From an uncultured bacterium (GTDB lineage Bacteria > Actinomycetota > Coriobacteriia > Coriobacteriales > Coriobacteriaceae), in assembly GCA_905216075.1 (NCBI GenBank), contig CAJMSO010000079.1, positions 1-7,727 of the forward strand: a stretch of 7,727 nt of DNA. The letters run 5' to 3'. Positions within the stretch are counted from its first letter, which is position 1; every line of letters starts with the position of its first letter. The translations under genes were made by a program, and so were the position numbers. The notes beneath the pieces are model-generated. The model searched no databases, was not told the DNA's origin, and saw only the letters and a list, made by a program, of their open reading frames with translations. This document shows positions 5,628 to 7,727 of the stretch, one piece after another.

Positions 5628-6293
5628 TCAGATCTTATATTTCGTGCGAATATAGCCGACGTATTCTTTGACGAGCTCGCGCTCCATGTCGTCGGCATAA
5701 CGGAACTGCAGGCCGCAAACGTTGCGGTACAGGCTGCCCTTGGGTGCACGGCGCACCCAGCATACGATGCCCAGCTGCCCGGGCAGCTCGTGGCGCTCGC
5801 CCTGCAGGCGGATCGTGGGCATTTGCACGGCCAGGGCCTCGCCCACATCGGGGTAATCGTTGAGGTAGACGGCCAGGCCGCCGGCCGAGACGTCGATGGT
5901 CATGGCGTCCTCGGGCTCGGGGGTCGGCGCGTTGTCGCGCTGGTAGGTCAGACGCATGGCGACCTTAAAACGCTCGTCGCGGCGCTTGACGAAGGTGCGC
6001 TGCTCGGCGACTTTGCGCATTTTCCAGTAGGTGCGGATGCCCTTTTTCTCGACCGACTCGGGGTAGCCGGCGAGCACGAACGTCTCCTCGCCCACTTTGT
6101 ATTGCAGCAGGAGCTTTTGATTTTCGTCCATAATGAGCGGCTTGCCGGCGAGCATGGGCGCACTCATAAGGAAGTACGCCTCGTCCAGGTTCTCTTTGTA
6201 CGTGGCGAGCATGTTGAAGTCGGTTTTTTGGCCCATGGGCACGTCGAATGCCACCTGAAGCTTGGTCCCCGGCGTTATCTGCTGCTCTGCCAT
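5628..6293 (-). CDS. YcgR-like PilZ domain protein (c-di-GMP receptor)
   Basis: A 221-aa cytoplasmic protein. Residues about 8-98 form an N-terminal barrel like that of YcgR-type flagellar brake proteins (LLLQYKVGEETFVLAGYPE, 61-79, is typical). The C-terminal PilZ domain starts at about 100. Both c-di-GMP binding motifs are intact: R104-x-x-x-R108 in KRRDERF, and D134-x-S136-x-x-G139 in DVSAGG. QLGIVCWVRR (173-182) and CGLQFRYADD (193-202) are the usual later PilZ strands. The start at 6293 is supported by GGGGGAG (6305-6299), 5 nt upstream; the open frame beyond it lacks such a site. The gene is first in an operon with the membrane protein, which starts 5 nt after its TGA. No flagellar gene is in the window, so its target may be the membrane partner or the cell surface rather than a motor. 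The family call is firm; the target is inferred. Confidence 0.93.
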   Translation of the reverse strand: MAEQQITPGTKLQVAFDVPMGQKTDFNMLATYKENLDEAYFLMSAPMLAGKPLIMDENQKLLLQYKVGEETFVLAGYPESVEKKGIRTYWKMRKVAEQRTFVKRRDERFKVAMRLTYQRDNAPTPEPEDAMTIDVSAGGLAVYLNDYPDVGEALAVQMPTIRLQGERHELPGQLGIVCWVRRAPKGSLYRNVCGLQFRYADDMERELVKEYVGYIRTKYKI

Positions 6294-6351
6294 GTTTTCT
6301 CCCCCAGTCGCGGGCGCCGATATCGTCGTCGTGCGCAATACGCATTGGGCT

Positions 6352-6357
6352 ATTGTA
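6352..6357 (-). promoter_or_regulatory. Possible -10 box (TACAAT) of the PilZ operon
   Basis: TACAAT on the minus strand lies 58 nt before the PilZ start and differs from consensus at one base. No clear -35 box is seen 16-18 bp upstream (ATCAAA at 6380-6375 is the best). It would give a leader of about 50 nt. Confidence 0.35.
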
Positions 6358-6455
6358 ACTGCTTTGCCGCAGGTTTTGATGTGCGGTGCGTAAAATGGCG
6401 GGGTGTGAGGGCCAAGCGCACTTTGACTCGGCAGTGGGCGCAGCGGGCACCACAC

Positions 6456-6492
6456 GAGCGTGGATTATTGGACAGTCGGAAAATCCACGCTC
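6456..6492 (-). terminator. 11-bp perfect inverted repeat, possible terminator of the upstream gene
   Basis: GAGCGTGGATT (6456-6466) is the exact reverse complement of AATCCACGCTC (6482-6492), with a 15-nt loop. It lies 34 nt beyond the stop of the minus-strand gene ending at 6527 and upstream of the PilZ promoter region. No T-run follows on either strand, so it is either a hairpin terminator without a U-tract or a dispersed palindromic repeat. Confidence 0.45.
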
Positions 6493-6526
6493 ATGCAGTA
6501 GCCGCAGTCGCCGCCATCGACATTCG

Positions 6527-7727
6527 CTAGCGCATCTGCTCTGCACGCCCTGTTAGTCGATACTTGCGGTTACGGCTCGTCGCCGCGGCCGTAGGCTCTA
6601 GCTTGCCCTGCGCGATAAGCGCATTGACGCGCGTCCTAACCTGGGAGACCGTAAGCCCCGTGTGCTCTGCCAGCTCGCGCGTTCCCAACTCGTCATAGCG
6701 CTTTAGGGCCGCCATGATCAGGTCCCCACCATGATCGACCTGCTCAACCTTGGAGCGATAGAGGACAACCTTAAACCGGTCAAAACCAGGGCAAAACAGG
6801 GGCTCAGCCAGACCGTGCGCACGCATAGCATCGACCATCATCGGAATACCCGAACCGTTACCCTCGGCAGGCGAGCCCGCGCCATCGGGCAACGGGACAA
6901 GCGACATGAGCTTCACGAGCGTCGCGTTGCGGCACCGCGAGCTGCCATCAAACAAGTTCTCACGAGTTTTTCCGCCATAAAGGCCACCGGGGTTCACCAC
7001 CTCGATACGATCGTCAAAAACGTCGACGGCGATCGATTGCCCACAGAATCGATCCCCGTATTCCCTGTGGATAACCGCGTTAGCGATTGCCTCGCGCAGG
7101 ACCTCCTCGGGAATCTCCAGCGAGTCGATACGCGAAATGCCTTGGACGGTCGAGGTGCGGCGCAGGTTTTTGGCGACAGCCGCGACAGCATCCGAAATCA
7201 TCTCGCCCAGGGTACCCTCGCAGACTGTGCGGTCCATAAACCTTAGCGGTCCCGCAGCGCCCTTTTGAGTTCCCGCATGGACAGCCACATCAATGAAGAG
7301 CTTGGGATAGAACTGCTGAGGGTAAACGCCCGCGGCAAGGAGGCCAGCCTTGGTAACGTTGCCCTGGGAGTCGAGGAAATTCAGACGCTCCATCTTTGTC
7401 TTCTTGTCCGTCGCACCGTGCATCGCTCGAGGCGTCAACGAATAAGCACGCTCTATCGTGCGGTCGACCAGCGACTCGTCGAGATCGCCCGCACTCGTGC
7501 CGGGCACCGCATCGCGATCGCTAGGACTCGTCCGTTCATATGACGACAGTGCCAAAACCTCGGTCGACGAAAGCGGAACATCTTTGTCATCGATGCGTTT
7601 GTAGCTGCCACCTTGAGCGCCCCGCTCTATGACATAGCAAGGCTTGCTCGACGGGTCGAGCTCCTCAATCGTGATGACCAGAACCACGGTGCCCTGGAGC
7701 TCCACGCGCTCAATGGTGTATTTGGGC
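6527..7727 (-). CDS. AlbA/RecG-like ATP-binding protein with C-terminal winged helix (N-terminus outside window)
   Basis: The frame runs from the window edge to a TAG at 6529-6527, with no stop in about 400 codons. Residue numbers here count from the codon at 7705. The first visible part (PKYTIERVELQG, then VVLVITIEE, YVIERGAQGGSYKRIDD) matches the end of an AlbA_2/Schlafen-type domain. The middle carries a GHKL-type ATPase fold of the RecG-like HATPase class: E205-AIA-N209-A-x-x-H213-R-E-Y, FDDRIEVVNPGGL (230-242) and the glycine-rich GNGSGIPMM (282-290). A winged helix follows (about 328-386), with ELAEHTGLTVSQVRTRVNAL (344-363) as the likely recognition region. Proteins of this build are usually annotated as putative transcriptional regulators or ATP-binding proteins. 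GTG at 7705 or nearby codons could be read as a start, but homologous sequence continues upstream, so the real start is outside. It is on the same strand as the PilZ operon, 233 nt upstream, with a hairpin between. Confidence 0.88.
   Translation of the reverse strand, partial: PKYTIERVELQGTVVLVITIEELDPSSKPCYVIERGAQGGSYKRIDDKDVPLSSTEVLALSSYERTSPSDRDAVPGTSAGDLDESLVDRTIERAYSLTPRAMHGATDKKTKMERLNFLDSQGNVTKAGLLAAGVYPQQFYPKLFIDVAVHAGTQKGAAGPLRFMDRTVCEGTLGEMISDAVAAVAKNLRRTSTVQGISRIDSLEIPEEVLREAIANAVIHREYGDRFCGQSIAVDVFDDRIEVVNPGGLYGGKTRENLFDGSSRCRNATLVKLMSLVPLPDGAGSPAEGNGSGIPMMVDAMRAHGLAEPLFCPGFDRFKVVLYRSKVEQVDHGGDLIMAALKRYDELGTRELAEHTGLTVSQVRTRVNALIAQGKLEPTAAATSRNRKYRLTGRAEQMR

Noticed and set aside
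4471..5655. 394-codon open frame on the plus strand
   Set aside because: It lies opposite the membrane protein and gives a Gly/Val/His-rich translation. The minus strand has a membrane helix, family motifs and operon context.
5790..6530. 246-codon open frame on the plus strand
   Set aside because: It is opposite the PilZ gene, whose domain motifs are complete.

Overview
The window is high-GC bacterial DNA. It most resembles a Coriobacteriia genome (Actinomycetota), perhaps Collinsella. This rests on base composition, gene style and the protein types present; there is no rRNA or marker gene to confirm it. Seven genes are well supported, two of them cut by the window edges, along with one gene remnant. 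Nothing here is a transposase, phage gene, tRNA, rRNA or CRISPR array.

Layout: (1) 1-303, minus strand: the N-terminal part of an unrecognised protein, with a TATCTT box only 6 nt before the ATG. (2) 304-705: intergenic DNA with a 10-bp inverted repeat, a possible 49-codon minus-strand ORF and a 12-bp palindrome. (3) 706-1404, plus: a DUF5710-type protein with two CxxC pairs. (4) 1405-1709: three copies of a dyad at an exact 23-bp period, then a 36-residue remnant of a lost gene, then a strong hairpin terminator. (5) 1710-3512, minus: two tandem secreted proteins with related SipW/TasA-type N-termini, separated by a strong intrinsic terminator. (6) 3513-3910: a divergent intergenic region. 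(7) 3911-4423, plus: an unrecognised 170-aa protein. (8) 4480-6293, minus: a two-gene operon of a YcgR-like PilZ protein and a single-pass membrane protein, with only 5 nt between them. (9) 6527-7727, minus: an ATP-binding, winged-helix regulator of the AlbA/RecG-like class, cut at its N-terminus.

The most interesting theme is the cell surface. The membrane protein at 4480-5622 and the two secreted proteins share a C-terminal motif of the form hydrophobic-(W/F)-x-(D/E)-G-x-D. The membrane protein is co-transcribed with an apparently intact c-di-GMP receptor. I infer a surface-protein locus in which c-di-GMP may act on a membrane-anchored TasA-like protein, and in which the secreted subunits are made in unequal amounts because a terminator lies between their genes. 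No SipW signal peptidase or sortase gene is in the window, so export and assembly factors must be elsewhere.
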